The notes under the pieces are model-generated. The model searched no databases, was not told the DNA's origin, and saw only the letters and a list, made by a program, of their open reading frames with translations. A stretch of 64,000 bases of DNA from assembly GCA_018818165.1 (NCBI GenBank), contig JAHISP010000006.1, forward strand, positions 1-64,000, written 5' to 3'. Positions 36,627 through 45,995 of this stretch are shown here, piece by piece (within the stretch, counting starts at the first letter, position 1; each line of letters begins with the position of its first letter). This DNA comes from Bacteroidota bacterium. Its GTDB lineage: Bacteria; Bacteroidota; Ignavibacteria; Ignavibacteriales; Melioribacteraceae. The translations under genes and the position numbers were made by a program.

Positions 36627-37046
36627 ATGGTAATTTATAAAGTTCCAAGAAAGTTAGAAGTTACTTGGATTGAAGATATTAAAGCAATTGTTGATACTTG
36701 GCAGAGTTATTTTGTTACACAGTTTGAGTTTGAGCGTGCAATATTGGAAAAAGGTTTAGGGCATGCAAAGGCTAATAATGGAATTGCATGGATAGTTGAT
36801 TCTACAAATGCAAGCGGGGCAATGCCAAAATTTATGATTGATTTTATAGATAAAAAGGTATTTCCCGAATTCTCAAAAAATGGGATAAAATATTTTATTA
36901 CAATTTCGTCAGGGGCAAGTGTAATAGCAAGAAAGACAGTTTCGCAATTTTCTGCAAAAACTCATCATAATGGATTGATTTTAGTTGAGTTGGATAACTT
37001 AGAAGAAGCAATAATTTGGCTTAAAAATAAGCAAAATGAAAAATAA
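36627..37046 (+). CDS. SpoIIAA/STAS-like domain protein
   Basis: 139 residues, single domain. Alternating strands and helices (IAWIVDSTNASGAMPKFMID, KYFITISSGASVIARKTVSQ, LILVELDNLEEAIIWLK) suggest a STAS or SpoIIAA-like alpha/beta fold. The 'V-D-S-T-N-A-S-G' loop sits where anti-sigma antagonists carry the phospho-Ser, though no partner kinase or sigma factor is nearby. A strong ribosome binding site GGGGGAAGA precedes ATG 36627. Assignment is tentative. Confidence 0.6.
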   Translation: MVIYKVPRKLEVTWIEDIKAIVDTWQSYFVTQFEFERAILEKGLGHAKANNGIAWIVDSTNASGAMPKFMIDFIDKKVFPEFSKNGIKYFITISSGASVIARKTVSQFSAKTHHNGLILVELDNLEEAIIWLKNKQNEK

Positions 37047-37047
37047 A

Positions 37048-37074
37048 TGGGCTATCCTTAAAAAAGATAACCCA
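37048..37074. terminator. Imperfect hairpin between convergent genes
   Basis: TGGGCTATCCTT and AAAGATAACCCA arms with a G-T pair and a mismatch. It lies between the stops at 37046 and 37082, so it may serve both genes. Confidence 0.5.
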
Positions 37075-37081
37075 CTTAAAA

Positions 37082-37897
37082 TTAATTTTTAGCGGTGTTA
37101 AATAAATGCACATCTGTTTGTGGAAAAGGAATTGAGATTTTGTTTTCATCAAATTTCTTTTTGATGTTTTCAGTTACACTTGAATAAACATCCCAATAAT
37201 CAGCTTTGTTTACCCAAGGGCGGACATTAAAATCAACGCTACTGCTTCCTAAATTTCCAACAAAAACTGCTGGAGCAGGTTCTGCTAAAATTCTAGAATC
37301 ATTTTTTAATACTTCCCAAATTACATTTCTTGCTTTGTCAATATCATCGCCATAGCCAATACCAAACTTCATATCTACTCGGCGAGTATCGTTGATTGAA
37401 TAATTGGTTATTATTCCACTGCTTAATTGTGAATTTGGAATAAATATAGTTTTATTATCAACGCTTGTAAGAGTAGTAACAAAAATACCAATTTCATGAA
37501 CAACGCCTAATACTCCAGCAGCTTCAACAAAATCACCAACCTTCATTGGTTTGAAAATAATTAACATAACTCCAGCAGCAAAGTTTGAAAGAGAACCTTG
37601 CAAAGCCAAGCCAACAGCAAGACCAGCAGCACCAAGAACCGCAATAATAGACGTAGATTCAATTCCAGCTCTATCAATAGCAGCAATAATTACAAAGGCA
37701 TATAAAGTAGCTTTAAATAAGTTTGCTAAAAATCTAACAAGAGTTGCATCGAGGTGACGGAAATTCATTACTTTAGTTAAGGATCTGGTTATCATTCTTG
37801 CAATCCATGTGCCAATAACTAAAATTAATAATGCAACAACAAGATTAATTCCATAATTCATAGCGTATGTTTCAACCAATTTTAATAAATTTTCCAT
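37082..37897 (-). CDS. mscS: Small-conductance mechanosensitive channel (MscS family)
   Basis: 271 residues, close to E. coli MscS in size. Three N-terminal membrane helices; the pore helix is AVLGAAGLAVGLALQGSLSN followed by FAAGVMLIIFKPMKVGD. The cytoplasmic vestibule has IPNSQLSSGIITNYS and the C-terminal alpha/beta domain with NVRPWVNKADYWDVY. Opens under membrane tension to release solutes on hypo-osmotic shock. Transcribed divergently from the TonB receptor gene, sharing the intergenic region with the Pho-box-like array. Confidence 0.95.
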   Translation of the reverse strand: MENLLKLVETYAMNYGINLVVALLILVIGTWIARMITRSLTKVMNFRHLDATLVRFLANLFKATLYAFVIIAAIDRAGIESTSIIAVLGAAGLAVGLALQGSLSNFAAGVMLIIFKPMKVGDFVEAAGVLGVVHEIGIFVTTLTSVDNKTIFIPNSQLSSGIITNYSINDTRRVDMKFGIGYGDDIDKARNVIWEVLKNDSRILAEPAPAVFVGNLGSSSVDFNVRPWVNKADYWDVYSSVTENIKKKFDENKISIPFPQTDVHLFNTAKN

Positions 37898-38028
37898 TTT
37901 TATCCTTCTGTTATTTGATATTTAGTTATTTAAAATATTTTTAAAAATAATAATAATATGCAGCGATACAAAATATTTATTAACTAAAGACTATATCATA
38001 TCCTCGAATATCATAATAACCCAAATGT

Positions 38029-38107
38029 CTTAACAATTCCTTAACACTTAGTTAACAGTTACTTAATGTTAAGGTAACGTTCAGTTAACATCACTTTTTT
38101 AATTTTG
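38029..38107 (+). promoter_or_regulatory. Pho-box-like array 1: six 11-bp-spaced TTAAC units plus -7 element
   Basis: Units TTAAC 38030, TTAAC 38041, TTAAC 38052, TTAAT 38063, GTAAC 38074, TTAAC 38085: every start is exactly 11 bp after the last. The -7-like TAATTTTG follows at 38100-38107, starting 11 bp after the final unit, so the last units would cover the -33 region. OmpR/PhoB-family activators bind direct repeats with 11-bp period, and CTTAAC units are the form of the cyanobacterial Pho box. Downstream is the TonB-dependent receptor (start 38148, 40 nt after the -7). Confidence 0.7.
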
Positions 38108-38147
38108 GAAACAAAATAAATCAAACAATCTTTGGAAGGAATGTACG

Positions 38148-41048
38148 ATGCAATTACTAACTAATACTAAACATAGTATGTCAAAAATTTATAGCAAAGT
38201 TTTATTATTATTAATCACAATTGTTCTGTTAGCAGGAACACTATCAGCCCAAGCAAATGGAAAAATATCTGGGTTAGTTGTTGATGCTGATTTTGGTGAG
38301 CCATTAATAGGGGTAAATGTTCTTTTAGAAGGAACAATGATTGGTTCAGCAACTGATATAGAGGGAAAATTTGTTATTTCAAAATTGAATCCAGGTAAAT
38401 ACAATGCAATTGTATCAATGATTGGGTTTACAAAACAGGTGATAACTGAAATAGAAGTAAAACAAAACGAAGTAGCAAAAATTCAAGTAATACTTCAAAC
38501 AGAATCTTTTGAAACTGAAGAAGTTATTATATCGGCAAAAGCTGTTATGAATACTGAAGCCTCACTTTTAGCAAAACGACAAAAATCAATTGAAGTTAGC
38601 GATGCTATTAGTGCAGAACAATTTCAAAAAATGGGAGCTGGAAATGCTGCTGATGCTGCTAAACAAATTGTTGGTGCTACCGTTGTTGGTGGCAAGGACG
38701 TTTTCGTTAGGGGACTTGGAGATAGATATACAAGTACTAATCTTAATGGAGCTCAAATTCCAAGTGCTGATCCTTATAAACGCTCTGGTTCAATAGATAT
38801 TATTCCTTCAAATTTAATTGATAATATTCAAGCTGTTAAAAGTTTTACGCCAGATAAACCTGGCGATTTTTCTGGTGGATCAGTTGACGTGAAAACAAAA
38901 GATTTTCCAGATCAATTTAGTCTGTCTTTAAGTGCCTCAAATAAATTTAATAGTGAATTAACATTTAATAATAGTGGATTAAGTTATACTGGTGGTTCAT
39001 CAGATTGGTTGGGTTTTGATAATGGAACAAGAGCATTGCCCACTGAAGTTGGAAGAGATACTTGGATTGCAGATGTTGGCGCAGCGCAGCGCGATGATAA
39101 AATGGCAAAAGAAATAAATGATGTAACAAATTCATTCAATTCACAAATGTCTCCTTTCAAATCTGCTGCTCCACTTAATCAAAGTTATGCTTTATCTGTT
39201 GGAAATCAATATGAAGTTTTGGGAAAGCAAGTTGGCTTAATTGGAAGTTTAACATATAAAAATGATCATTCTGGTTATATAAATGGTCAGTTGAACAGAT
39301 GGGATAGAGGTGTTGCTGACCCAAATAAAACACAATTGGATACAAACTTTGCAATGTCGGATACTAGAAGTATTTCAGAAGTAGTACTTGGTGGATTATT
39401 CAAAGCATCATTTAAATTGAACAATGCAAATGCCGTTAGCTTCAATTATTTGTATAATCAAAGTGGCGAAAGTACTTCACGATTTGTAAATGGAAAATAT
39501 CCTTATGATATTGACGCGAGTTGGAATTATCAAGCTAGAACACTTTTATATAATGAACGAAGTTTGCAATCATATCAATTAGAAGGTAATCATTCATTAG
39601 AATCACTTGGAGCTTTAAAAGTTGAATGGCTTGCATCTTCAATGAACTCAAATCAATATGACCCAGATAGTAGATTTTTCTACAATTATGAAACAAATAA
39701 TGGTGTATTCGGAGTAAAATCCAACCTTCCTCCAGAAAGATATTTTAGAGAAACAAATGAAAATCAAAATAGATTTAACCTTAATATTACTTATCCTTTT
39801 CAAGTTTGGGGTAATGGATTATCTAGTCTAAAAGTTGGTGGTGCTTATTCAAAGGCTGATAGAACTTTCAACGAAAGAAGGTTTGTTTACAACCCCGTGA
39901 CAAGTCTTGGAACAATATTGCGAAATGAAGAAGGAAATGTGGATGACTTATTTTCCGAAAAATATCTTGGATGGACTTCGCAAGATACATTAAATAACGG
40001 AATGACATTGAACCGATTTTCATTATATATAAATGAAACAGACCAAACTTCTTCAAATTATACAGGAAATAACGAAATACTTGCATACTACGGAATGATT
40101 GATTTGCCAATTTCTTCATCTTTGCGTGCAATTGCTGGGGCAAGGTATGAATCAACAGATATGAAAGTTATTAGTGCAAAAGAGACAATTGAAGATGCAA
40201 TTATAAATACAAACGATATTCTTCCTTCATTAAGTATTATATATAATCCAATTCAAAATATGAATTTTAGAATTTCTTATGGAAGAACTTTGGCTCGCCC
40301 TTCATTTAGAGAAATTTCTCCATTCCAAAATTATGAGTTTAATGGTGGTGACACTTATGTTGGAAATCCAGAATTGCAACGCACTCTTATTGATAATATA
40401 GATTTAAGATGGGAGTGGTTTACAAATCCAGGTGAAATATTATCAGTTTCATTATTTGTCAAAAAATTTACAAATCCTGTTGAGTTAAAAATAGTTGATG
40501 CACCAAATAAGGTTATGTCTTGGACTAATGTTGACCAAGCGCAAGTTTATGGTTTAGAGTTTGAAACAAGAACAAGATTGGACTTCCTTTCAAACTCCAC
40601 AAATAATTTTCAATTTGGTGGAAACTTTTCATTGATTTATTCTAAAGTTGATATAGACGCAACTGAACTTGCTAGTTTAAGAATATATGAGCCAGATACA
40701 AAATCAACACGCCAGTTTCAAGGGCAATCGCCTTATATTGTTAATCTGTATTTAGATTATGAAAATAGCGATTTAGGTTTTACATCAAGTATTTACTACA
40801 ACGTCTATGGAAAAAGGCTTGCATCTGTTGGTTCATTAGGAACTCCAGATGTTTTTGAAACACCTACTAATTTATTGAACTTCACTGCTACTAAAAGTTT
40901 AATAGCAAATTTGATGCTAAAAATACAAGTGGAAAATATTCTTAACGCTTCAAACGAAAAAATTCAAGAATTTAAAGGAAACACATACATATACAGCAGT
41001 TATTTAAGAGGACGCAGTTTGTCTGTGGGACTCAGTTATAAAATTTAG
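38148..41048 (+). CDS. TonB-dependent outer-membrane receptor (CarboxypepD_reg-like N-domain)
   Basis: 966 residues. Signal peptide (LLLLITIVLLAGTLSAQA), a carboxypeptidase-regulatory-like beta-sandwich about 38-125 (GKISGLVVDADFGEPLIGVN), a plug domain about 140-260 (NAADAAKQIVGATVV, FVRGLGDRYTSTNLNGAQIP, GSVDVKTKDFPDQ) and a 22-strand-type barrel ending SYLRGRSLSVGLSYKI. AAGGA precedes ATG 38148. The Pho-box-like array upstream and the T9SS protein 24 nt downstream suggest import of a phosphorus source such as organic phosphate, DNA or polyphosphate. The substrate is not readable from sequence. Confidence 0.92.
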   Translation: MQLLTNTKHSMSKIYSKVLLLLITIVLLAGTLSAQANGKISGLVVDADFGEPLIGVNVLLEGTMIGSATDIEGKFVISKLNPGKYNAIVSMIGFTKQVITEIEVKQNEVAKIQVILQTESFETEEVIISAKAVMNTEASLLAKRQKSIEVSDAISAEQFQKMGAGNAADAAKQIVGATVVGGKDVFVRGLGDRYTSTNLNGAQIPSADPYKRSGSIDIIPSNLIDNIQAVKSFTPDKPGDFSGGSVDVKTKDFPDQFSLSLSASNKFNSELTFNNSGLSYTGGSSDWLGFDNGTRALPTEVGRDTWIADVGAAQRDDKMAKEINDVTNSFNSQMSPFKSAAPLNQSYALSVGNQYEVLGKQVGLIGSLTYKNDHSGYINGQLNRWDRGVADPNKTQLDTNFAMSDTRSISEVVLGGLFKASFKLNNANAVSFNYLYNQSGESTSRFVNGKYPYDIDASWNYQARTLLYNERSLQSYQLEGNHSLESLGALKVEWLASSMNSNQYDPDSRFFYNYETNNGVFGVKSNLPPERYFRETNENQNRFNLNITYPFQVWGNGLSSLKVGGAYSKADRTFNERRFVYNPVTSLGTILRNEEGNVDDLFSEKYLGWTSQDTLNNGMTLNRFSLYINETDQTSSNYTGNNEILAYYGMIDLPISSSLRAIAGARYESTDMKVISAKETIEDAIINTNDILPSLSIIYNPIQNMNFRISYGRTLARPSFREISPFQNYEFNGGDTYVGNPELQRTLIDNIDLRWEWFTNPGEILSVSLFVKKFTNPVELKIVDAPNKVMSWTNVDQAQVYGLEFETRTRLDFLSNSTNNFQFGGNFSLIYSKVDIDATELASLRIYEPDTKSTRQFQGQSPYIVNLYLDYENSDLGFTSSIYYNVYGKRLASVGSLGTPDVFETPTNLLNFTATKSLIANLMLKIQVENILNASNEKIQEFKGNTYIYSSYLRGRSLSVGLSYKI

Positions 41049-41072
41049 TTTATTTATCAATTAGGAGAAAAA

Positions 41073-44024
41073 ATGAAAAAAGTAATACTAACAACATTGG
41101 TTTTAACAAGTTTGTTTGTAAGCAGTTTTGCGCAAACATCCGAGTTTTTTAACCAAGTTAATTACAAAGGTGCGTTTGGCCAAACTAACTGGCTTAAAGG
41201 CTGGACTGCCCTTGATCATTATTCATATTTAGCACCAAACAAAGTAGCTGCTAATACTATTACAATAACAGATGCAAGTATTAATGCTGGTGACAAAGTA
41301 TTTTGGACTTCGGATAATGTTTATCTTTTAGAAGGTTTTGTTTTTGTTGAAGATGGTGCAGTTTTAACAATTGAGGCTGGTACAGTTATCAAAGGCAAGC
41401 CAGGACAAGGCGAAAGTGCATCTGCTTTGATTATAACAAAAGGTGCAAGAATATATGCAGAAGGTACTGCAAATAATCCAATTATTTTCACGTCAGAAAG
41501 CGATGATGTTAATGATGCATTCGATTTAGTTTTACCTTCAACAAATCTTTGGGGTGGAGTTATTATTCTTGGAAATGCAAAAATAAACACTTCAACTGGA
41601 AAGGGTAATATTGAAGGATTACCAGTTTCAGTAAAATCAGAATATGGTGGAAATGATGATAACGATAATTCTGGTGTTTTGAAATATGTATCAATTCGTC
41701 ACGGTGGTACTGATGTTGGTTCAGGTAATGAAATTAATGGTTTAACTCTTGGTGGCGTTGGAAGAGGAACTACAATTGATTACGTTGAAGTATTTCAAAA
41801 TAATGATGATGGTTTTGAGTGGTTTGGTGGTTCTGTTAATTGCAAGCATTTAGTTGCTGCTTTCAATAGTGATGATGCTTTTGACCACGATGAAGGTTTA
41901 ACTGGTAAAATGCAATTCTTATTTGCAATTCAAGATGAAAATTTTGGAAACGCACTTGGTGAACATGATGGTGGAACTGACCCTGAAGACGGAATTCCTT
42001 ATGCTTTCCCACAATCTTATAATGTTACTTTACTTGGTTCTGGAATGAATTCAACTAATGCAGATAACGATAATGGTTTTAACATACGTGATAACTGGGG
42101 TGGATTATACAAAAACTCAATCTTTGGTGATTATGTTGGTATAGCAATGAAAGTTGAAGATTTGGCTACTGGTCAAGATTCAAAACAAAGATTAGATGAT
42201 GGACAAATAGTTTTCCAAAATAATATTTGGTTTAACTTTGGTGGTGGAAATGACTTTGATGCCCTTGGCAAAAATGCTCCAGAAAAAGAATATTTGAAAA
42301 ATGCAGCAAATGCGAATACTATTGAAGACCCACAATTTGCTGGAATTTCAAGAACTGCTTATTCAGAATTACTTTCACCTACAGTATCAAGTGGTTCAGT
42401 TGCTTATAACAATTTAGCCTCTTATCCTGCTGGCGATGATTTTTACGAAGTAGTAAACTACAAAGGTGCATTTGGACAAACAAACTGGTTAAAAGGCTGG
42501 ACTGCTCTTGACCATTATGGCTACTTAGCTCCTACTAAAACATCGACGAATGTTGTTGAAGTTACTGATGCTGATATAAATGCTGGTGAAAAAGTATTTT
42601 GGACTGCAAATAATACATACGTGTTAAATGGTTTAGTTTATGTTGAATCTGGTGCAGAGTTAAACATTGAAGCTGGTACTGTTATTAAAGCCAAAGCAGG
42701 ACAAGGCGAAAGTGCATCTGCATTAGTAATTACAAAAGGTGGCAAAATATTTGCTGAAGGAACTGGAGTAAATCCAATTATATTTACAGCAGAAAGTGAC
42801 AATGTTAATGATGCTTTCGATTTGGTATTACCATCAACTAATCTTTGGGGTGGTGTTATCGTATTAGGCGATGCGCTTGTTAATACTTCAACTGGCATGG
42901 GAAATATTGAAGGATTACCAGTTTCAATAAAATCAGAATACGGTGGAAATAACGATTATGATAATTCTGGAATTATTAAATATGTTTCAATCCGTCACGG
43001 TGGAACTGATATTGGTTCTGGAAATGAAATAAACGGTTTAACTCTTGGTGGTGTTGGTTATGCAACAACTATTGACCATGTTGAAGTTTTCCAAAATAAT
43101 GACGATGGCTTTGAGTGGTTTGGTGGAAAACCAAGATGTAAATACTTAGTCTCAGCGTTTAATGGTGATGATGCATTTGACCATGATGAAGGTATCAGAA
43201 GTCCAATGCAATTCTTGTTTGCAATTCAAGATGAAAATTTTGGAAATGCACTTGGTGAACATGATGGTGGAACTGACCCAGAAGATGGAATTCCTTACGC
43301 ATTCCCACAATCGTATAATGTTACTTTCCTTGGTTCTGGAATAAATTCAGCTAATGCGGATAACGATAATGCATTTAACTTACGTGACAACTGGGGTGGT
43401 TCATATAAAAACTCAATCTTTGGTGATTACGTTGGAATAGCAATGAAAGTTGAAGATTTAGCTACTGGTCAAGATTCCAAACAAAGATTGGATGATGGAC
43501 AAATAGTATTCCAAAATAATATTTGGTTTAATTTTGGTGGTGGAAATGATTTTGACGCACTTGGCAAAAATGCTCCAGAAAAAGAATATTTGAAAAATGC
43601 AGCAAATGCAAATACTATAGAGGATCCACAATTTGCTGGAATTACAAGAACTGCCTATTCAGAAAGTCTTGACCCAAGACCAACTGTTAACGGAGCAGCT
43701 TATGCTAATATTGCTGATTATATTACTAGTGTAAGAAAATTGGATAATATTGCTATTGCAAGTAATTATGTTTTATCTCAAAACTATCCAAATCCATTTA
43801 ACCCAACTACAAAAATACAATTTAGTGTTCCAAGTCAATCACACGTTACATTAAATGTATTTAATATTCTTGGACAAAAAGTTGCAACACTTGTAAATGG
43901 AGTTAAAGCTTCAGGAAATTATGAAGTAAACTTTGATGCTGCAAAATTATCAACTGGTATTTATATCTACAGATTAGAAGCCGGAAATAATATTATAACA
44001 AAGAAAATGACATTGTTAAAATAA
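41073..44024 (+). CDS. Duplicated secreted protein with T9SS sorting domain
   Basis: 983 residues. Signal peptide (MKKVILTTLVLTSLFVSSFAQ), two near-identical halves of about 430 residues, and a T9SS tail (YVLSQNYPNPFNPTTKIQFS). Each half opens with NYKGAFGQTNWLKGWTALDH, and contains IEAGTVIKxKxGQGESASAL, VSIRHGGTDxGSGNEINGLT, FQNNDDGFEWFGG and NALGEHDGGTDPEDGIPYAF; the repeats suggest a right-handed beta-helix. Such proteins are often encoded next to TonB-dependent receptors and may bind or process the receptor's substrate at the surface. AGGAGAAAAA precedes ATG 41073; likely the same operon as the receptor and the same Pho-type control. Enzymatic activity unknown. Confidence 0.9.
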   Translation: MKKVILTTLVLTSLFVSSFAQTSEFFNQVNYKGAFGQTNWLKGWTALDHYSYLAPNKVAANTITITDASINAGDKVFWTSDNVYLLEGFVFVEDGAVLTIEAGTVIKGKPGQGESASALIITKGARIYAEGTANNPIIFTSESDDVNDAFDLVLPSTNLWGGVIILGNAKINTSTGKGNIEGLPVSVKSEYGGNDDNDNSGVLKYVSIRHGGTDVGSGNEINGLTLGGVGRGTTIDYVEVFQNNDDGFEWFGGSVNCKHLVAAFNSDDAFDHDEGLTGKMQFLFAIQDENFGNALGEHDGGTDPEDGIPYAFPQSYNVTLLGSGMNSTNADNDNGFNIRDNWGGLYKNSIFGDYVGIAMKVEDLATGQDSKQRLDDGQIVFQNNIWFNFGGGNDFDALGKNAPEKEYLKNAANANTIEDPQFAGISRTAYSELLSPTVSSGSVAYNNLASYPAGDDFYEVVNYKGAFGQTNWLKGWTALDHYGYLAPTKTSTNVVEVTDADINAGEKVFWTANNTYVLNGLVYVESGAELNIEAGTVIKAKAGQGESASALVITKGGKIFAEGTGVNPIIFTAESDNVNDAFDLVLPSTNLWGGVIVLGDALVNTSTGMGNIEGLPVSIKSEYGGNNDYDNSGIIKYVSIRHGGTDIGSGNEINGLTLGGVGYATTIDHVEVFQNNDDGFEWFGGKPRCKYLVSAFNGDDAFDHDEGIRSPMQFLFAIQDENFGNALGEHDGGTDPEDGIPYAFPQSYNVTFLGSGINSANADNDNAFNLRDNWGGSYKNSIFGDYVGIAMKVEDLATGQDSKQRLDDGQIVFQNNIWFNFGGGNDFDALGKNAPEKEYLKNAANANTIEDPQFAGITRTAYSESLDPRPTVNGAAYANIADYITSVRKLDNIAIASNYVLSQNYPNPFNPTTKIQFSVPSQSHVTLNVFNILGQKVATLVNGVKASGNYEVNFDAAKLSTGIYIYRLEAGNNIITKKMTLLK
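41142..43730 (+). repeat. Tandem internal duplication of about 1.3 kb within the T9SS gene
   Basis: Copy 1 about 41142-42440, copy 2 about 42441-43730. Long blocks are nearly identical at DNA level, for example around 42120-42350 and 43410-43640, while others differ, giving a mosaic typical of recent duplication or gene conversion. Confidence 0.85.
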
Positions 44025-44053
44025 GTTGTTTTCTTTCTCCTTCCAGAGAATAT

Positions 44054-44082
44054 GGCGTCTGCTTGCAGACGCCTTTTTTTTT
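44054..44082 (+). terminator. Rho-independent terminator after the receptor/T9SS unit
   Basis: GGCGTCTG-CTTG-CAGACGCC perfect stem followed by a run of nine T. Confidence 0.95.
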
Positions 44083-44159
44083 GAAATTGGAATAATAAAA
44101 ATTAATTAAATTTGTTTTGGATATAAGAATTATTAAAGAGAAATATTAAGGAAGAAGAT

Positions 44160-44618
44160 ATGAACAAAACGATTGCTCTTGTTGCTCATGATAATAGGAA
44201 AAAAGATTTAGCAGAATGGGTTTCATTCAATGCTGGCTCTTTAATGGAGCACAAAATGGTTTGTACTGGCACAACTGGAAAAATGATTGAGAGAATTCTT
44301 AAAGAGAAAAATTTGAAGAATGCAAATATTAAGATTAAAAAACTAAAATCGGGTCCTTTGGGCGGCGACCAACAGCTTGGAGCAATGATTGCCGAAGGAA
44401 AGATTGATATAATAATTTTTTTCTGGGATCCAATGGAACCACAACCACATGATGTTGATGTAAAGGCACTTTTGCGTATTTCAGTGTTGTATAATATTCC
44501 AATTGCTAATAATAGATCAACTGCCGATTTTATTATCTCGTCTCAATTATTTGAGGGTGAATATACTCCTATTCTCAAAGACTACTCAAAATACTTAATG
44601 CGAAATGTTATTCTATAA
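44160..44618 (+). CDS. mgsA: Methylglyoxal synthase
   Basis: Converts dihydroxyacetone phosphate to methylglyoxal, releasing free phosphate. 152 residues. Motifs: ALVAHDNRKKDLAEW with the catalytic-region His-Asp, TGTTGKMIE (phosphate loop), KSGPLGGDQQLGAMI, and FFWDPMEPQPHDVDVKALLR with the catalytic Asp. The enzyme is inhibited by inorganic phosphate and works as a bypass when phosphate is short, which suits its position between two Pho-box-like promoters. AAGGAAG precedes ATG 44160. I see no Pho-like units of its own. Confidence 0.95.
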   Translation: MNKTIALVAHDNRKKDLAEWVSFNAGSLMEHKMVCTGTTGKMIERILKEKNLKNANIKIKKLKSGPLGGDQQLGAMIAEGKIDIIIFFWDPMEPQPHDVDVKALLRISVLYNIPIANNRSTADFIISSQLFEGEYTPILKDYSKYLMRNVIL

Positions 44619-44626
44619 CTTACTCA

Positions 44627-44702
44627 GACCTTGAAGGTTTCAGTAATCAATTTAATATATTACTTCCTTTGTGCTTTTACTTTACAAAACCTTCGAGGTT
44701 TT
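44627..44702. repeat. Two related palindromes (ACCTTGAAGGT and AAAACCTTCGAGGTTTT)
   Basis: GACCTTGAAGGTTT at 44627-44640 and AAAACCTTCGAGGTTTT at 44686-44702, both built on AACCTT-x-AAGGTT type stems, 45 nt apart. They resemble short dispersed palindromes of this lineage. Either could also terminate mgsA transcription. Confidence 0.6.
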
Positions 44703-44727
44703 AATACCTGCTAACGTGAGTTTATAA

Positions 44728-44784
44728 ATTAACAATAGCATAACACTGCCTTAATAATAGCTTAATACTCAATTTGTAATTTTG
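44728..44784 (+). promoter_or_regulatory. Pho-box-like array 2: four 11-bp-spaced units plus -7 element
   Basis: TTAAC 44729, ATAAC 44740, TTAAT 44751, TTAAT 44762, all exactly 11 bp apart, then TAATTTTG at 44777-44784. The -7 octamer and its distance from the last unit (starts 11 bp after the unit's end) are identical to array 1 at 38029-38107. Downstream start is the glycosyltransferase at 44823. Confidence 0.72.
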
Positions 44785-44822
44785 TATATGAAATATTTAT
44801 CTAATCACAAATTGAGACTAAA

Positions 44823-45971
44823 ATGAATGAAGTAATTGTTTTGTTTCTTAGTTTAGCTATAACCATTTCGATTATACATCTTCTCACCTCTGCAATAATT
44901 ATGAAGCAAAAAATCAAATTAGCCAGCAATGATGTGAATATTCTAAGTGATTATAAATATCCTTCCATAACAATCTTGAAACCACTGAAAGGAATAGATG
45001 ATGGATTGGAGGATAACTTGCGTTCATTTTTCAACTTAGATTATCCTGATTATGAAATAGTATTTGGTTTAGATTCATACCACGATGCAGCTTTTGATGT
45101 TGTTAGAAAATTACAAAATGAGTTTAAATCAGTTAAATCAAAACTTGTTGTAGATGATTTTGCTATTGGCTTGAATCCAAAAGTAAATAATATGCACAAC
45201 ATGTATCCATCCGCAAATGGTGAATTTATTTTTATCAATGACAGTAACACCCGAGTTAAAGTAGATTTTCTTAAAAATTTAGTTTCAGAATTTTATAATG
45301 ACAATGTGGGATTGGTTACAGCTACAATTCGTGGTGTGGGAGCAAAAAATATAACATCAATTTGGGAAAATTTACATTTGAATACATTTGTTGCGCCTAA
45401 TGTTTTTATAGCTAAAAAATTCGCAAATATTTCAATAGTGATTGGGAAATCAATTTTAATTCCAAGAAAAGTGCTGGATGAAATTGGGGGCTTCAATCCA
45501 CTCAAAAATTATCTTGCGGAGGATTTTTTACTTGGAATTAAAGTAAAAGAATTGGGATATGAAATTAAAACAGCCACAACAATGGTTGATAATGTTAATG
45601 AAAATATATCCTTTGAAAAGTTTTTGAACCGACACAGCAGATGGGCAAAGATGAGACGGAACATTGATATAAAACATTATCTTTTAGAATGGTTCTCAAA
45701 CCCAATATTTTCAAGCCTTATTTTGATGGCATACTTACATAATCTGGATGGCGAAATAATCTTTGCATCAGTTACTCTTATTAAAATGATTCATGATTTT
45801 TATATAATGAAATTAATGAGGAGCGATTTTAAATGGCATAATATTTTTGCAGTGCCATTTAAGGATTTAGCAATTGCTTTAATTTGGTTCACTCCATTTT
45901 TTAGCTATAGTGTTAAATGGAGAAATAATAAAATTAAAATTGGCAAAAACTCAGTTTTACAATCAGCATAA
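44823..45971 (+). CDS. GT21-type lipid glycosyltransferase (ceramide glucosyltransferase/Pgt-like)
   Basis: 382 residues. Membrane helix about 5-25, GT-A catalytic domain with SITILKPLKGIDDGLEDNLR, the metal-binding Asp in FINDSN (about 139), AEDFLLG (about 231) and the R-x-x-R-W motif in FLNRHSRWAKMRRN (about 270), then C-terminal membrane helices. This is the GT21 pattern (ceramide glucosyltransferases; related bacterial processive enzymes in rhizobia glycosylate diacylglycerol). It transfers sugar from a nucleotide sugar to a lipid at the membrane. A Pho-box-like array lies directly upstream and the PlcP-like gene follows in the same unit, so the likely acceptor is diacylglycerol released from phospholipid. 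The acceptor is inferred. Confidence 0.88.
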   Translation: MNEVIVLFLSLAITISIIHLLTSAIIMKQKIKLASNDVNILSDYKYPSITILKPLKGIDDGLEDNLRSFFNLDYPDYEIVFGLDSYHDAAFDVVRKLQNEFKSVKSKLVVDDFAIGLNPKVNNMHNMYPSANGEFIFINDSNTRVKVDFLKNLVSEFYNDNVGLVTATIRGVGAKNITSIWENLHLNTFVAPNVFIAKKFANISIVIGKSILIPRKVLDEIGGFNPLKNYLAEDFLLGIKVKELGYEIKTATTMVDNVNENISFEKFLNRHSRWAKMRRNIDIKHYLLEWFSNPIFSSLILMAYLHNLDGEIIFASVTLIKMIHDFYIMKLMRSDFKWHNIFAVPFKDLAIALIWFTPFFSYSVKWRNNKIKIGKNSVLQSA

Positions 45972-45995
45972 ATAATTTTAACAGGAAAAATAGAA

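Noticed and set aside
38030-38089. TTAAC units as a CRISPR array or iteron replication origin
   Set aside because: Units are 5-8 bp with 11-bp period, no spacers of CRISPR size, no cas or rep gene nearby, and they end at a promoter -7 element.
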